Source: Amanita rubescens (taxonomy: Eukaryota; Basidiomycota; Agaricomycetes; Agaricales; Amanitaceae). From it: a stretch of 64,000 bases of DNA. The stretch covers positions 372,001-436,000 of the forward strand of contig WION01000014.1 in the NCBI GenBank assembly GCA_015039365.1, written 5' to 3'. Position 1 is the first letter of the stretch; every line of letters begins with the position of its first letter. The position numbers and the translations under genes are program-made. Shown here one piece after another: positions 63,320-64,000 of the stretch. A model generated the notes under the pieces. The model searched no databases and had not been told where the DNA came from. It saw nothing but the letters and a program-made list of their open reading frames with translations.

Positions 63320-64000
63320 CTAAAATATCAAAAGGGTTCCCAAGACATTCAATAAAGGAACTAATAGAGAAGACCGGTGGTGTAGACTTGTAACATCACC
63401 CCTATTAAATATTGACGTTGATGTTATTTTGCCCTTCGTAGTACTCGTAGACGACGGGATAGGCGTTCTGGTCGGTAATAGATTTGTCCAATTCAAGGCA
63501 ACTCCAATGGGCTCGATACGCTATTCCCCAATGTCAAACAAAATCTTCGAGTGTAAGGAAGACCCTACATCGAATGCTGCTTTCAGTTGCGGATAAAACT
63601 TTATAGCCTCCAACATTGTGAAGTTGCTAAGCTCGTGTGTCAAGAATATGGGGCCTATCTGTAATCATAATTGGAATTAAGTGTATGGAAGAGGACGAGG
63701 CGCCATACAGTATTGAACCGATTCGAGACGGCGTCATTAATAAATTGTTGATAATTGGCATCAATATCAGCGGCGGTAACACCGCGCACGCCGAAACGCC
63801 AATCTTCTGAATCATAGCCCCACATAATCGTCCGCAGACCTAGCCCATTGGCAATGGCCCGAATGCGGTCGTCAACGTCGCCGTATGGTGGCTAGTGTAA
63901 GGTCAATCGAATGACCTCAGATATTGCGTGAGCTAGTTACCCGCCAGCACGTCGGCGTTATACCAGTCACTAACTCGATTGCTTGCATCTGAAAATCGTA
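63320..64000 (-). CDS. Chitin deacetylase (CE4), GPI-anchored, 3' part (runs off the right edge)
   Basis: Converts chitin to chitosan in the cell wall. The window holds the C-terminal half. QAIELVTGITPTCWR is joined by an intron to PPYGDVDDRIRAIANGLGLR (CE4 motif 3 region, RPPYGD), then TIMWGYDSEDW (motif 4 region), GPIFLTHELSNFTMLEAIKF (motif 5, L.H) and PIGVALNWTNLLP. A Ser/Thr-rich linker and a hydrophobic end (SLLVPLLNVLGTLLIF) just before the stop at 63320 form a GPI-attachment signal, as in other basidiomycete Cda proteins. Introns near 63940-63890, 63690-63655 and 63570-63520 are GT-AG. The N-terminal motifs lie outside the window. Confidence 0.9.

Overview
The window is nuclear DNA of a filamentous basidiomycete, most likely an Agaricomycete. 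Genes are split by many introns of about 50 bp, sit close together on both strands, and include typical Agaricomycete families: copper radical oxidases carrying WSC domains, a WOPR regulator, a GPI-anchored chitin deacetylase and a multi-helix membrane protein family. There is no bacterial, plasmid or viral backbone and no CRISPR array. I recognised no transposon.

Left part (1-25 kb). A partial gene on the minus strand runs off the left edge. A gene-poor stretch to about 3.0 kb follows, then a cell-surface family-2 glycosyltransferase (3002-6464, +). It converges on the most striking region: four head-to-tail copper radical oxidase genes (AA5_1, glyoxal-oxidase-like), all on the minus strand between 7193 and 24108. 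Their catalytic halves are near copies, but the number of N-terminal WSC domains falls from five to two to one to one along the array. Leader, TATA-type promoter and spacers are conserved between copies.

Middle part (25-50 kb). In order: a Gti1/Pac2 (WOPR) transcription factor, a phosphoinositide phospholipase C, the SMC5/6 subunit Nse3 (MAGE fold) divergent from a Crinkler-type NTPase-nuclease protein, a hexose transporter, a La RNA-binding protein, a second MFS transporter, prefoldin subunit 5 divergent from a DENN-type LCHN/Anr2 protein over an 87-bp gap, a small repeat-containing protein, an F-box protein, and a membrane-tail protein of unknown function.

Right part (51-64 kb). Mostly housekeeping: Met22/Hal2 phosphatase, Sec13, a TKL-type kinase with an altered DFG motif, mitochondrial EF-G, a multi-helix membrane protein, a secreted serine carboxypeptidase, a tRNA-Gln(CUG) with an intron, and the 3' end of a GPI-anchored chitin deacetylase.

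Reading frames are uneven in quality. WOPR, Nse3, La, the second MFS, Hal2, Sec13 and mitochondrial EF-G splice cleanly. The glycosyltransferase, the oxidase array, PLC, the Crinkler gene, the hexose transporter, prefoldin 5, LCHN and the F-box gene carry one or more single-base shifts, mostly extra bases inside conserved codons. Residual long-read insertion errors are the simplest explanation, but true gene decay cannot be excluded from the sequence alone. All spliced models were read by eye, so exon ends are good to a few bases at best where a frame shift lies nearby.
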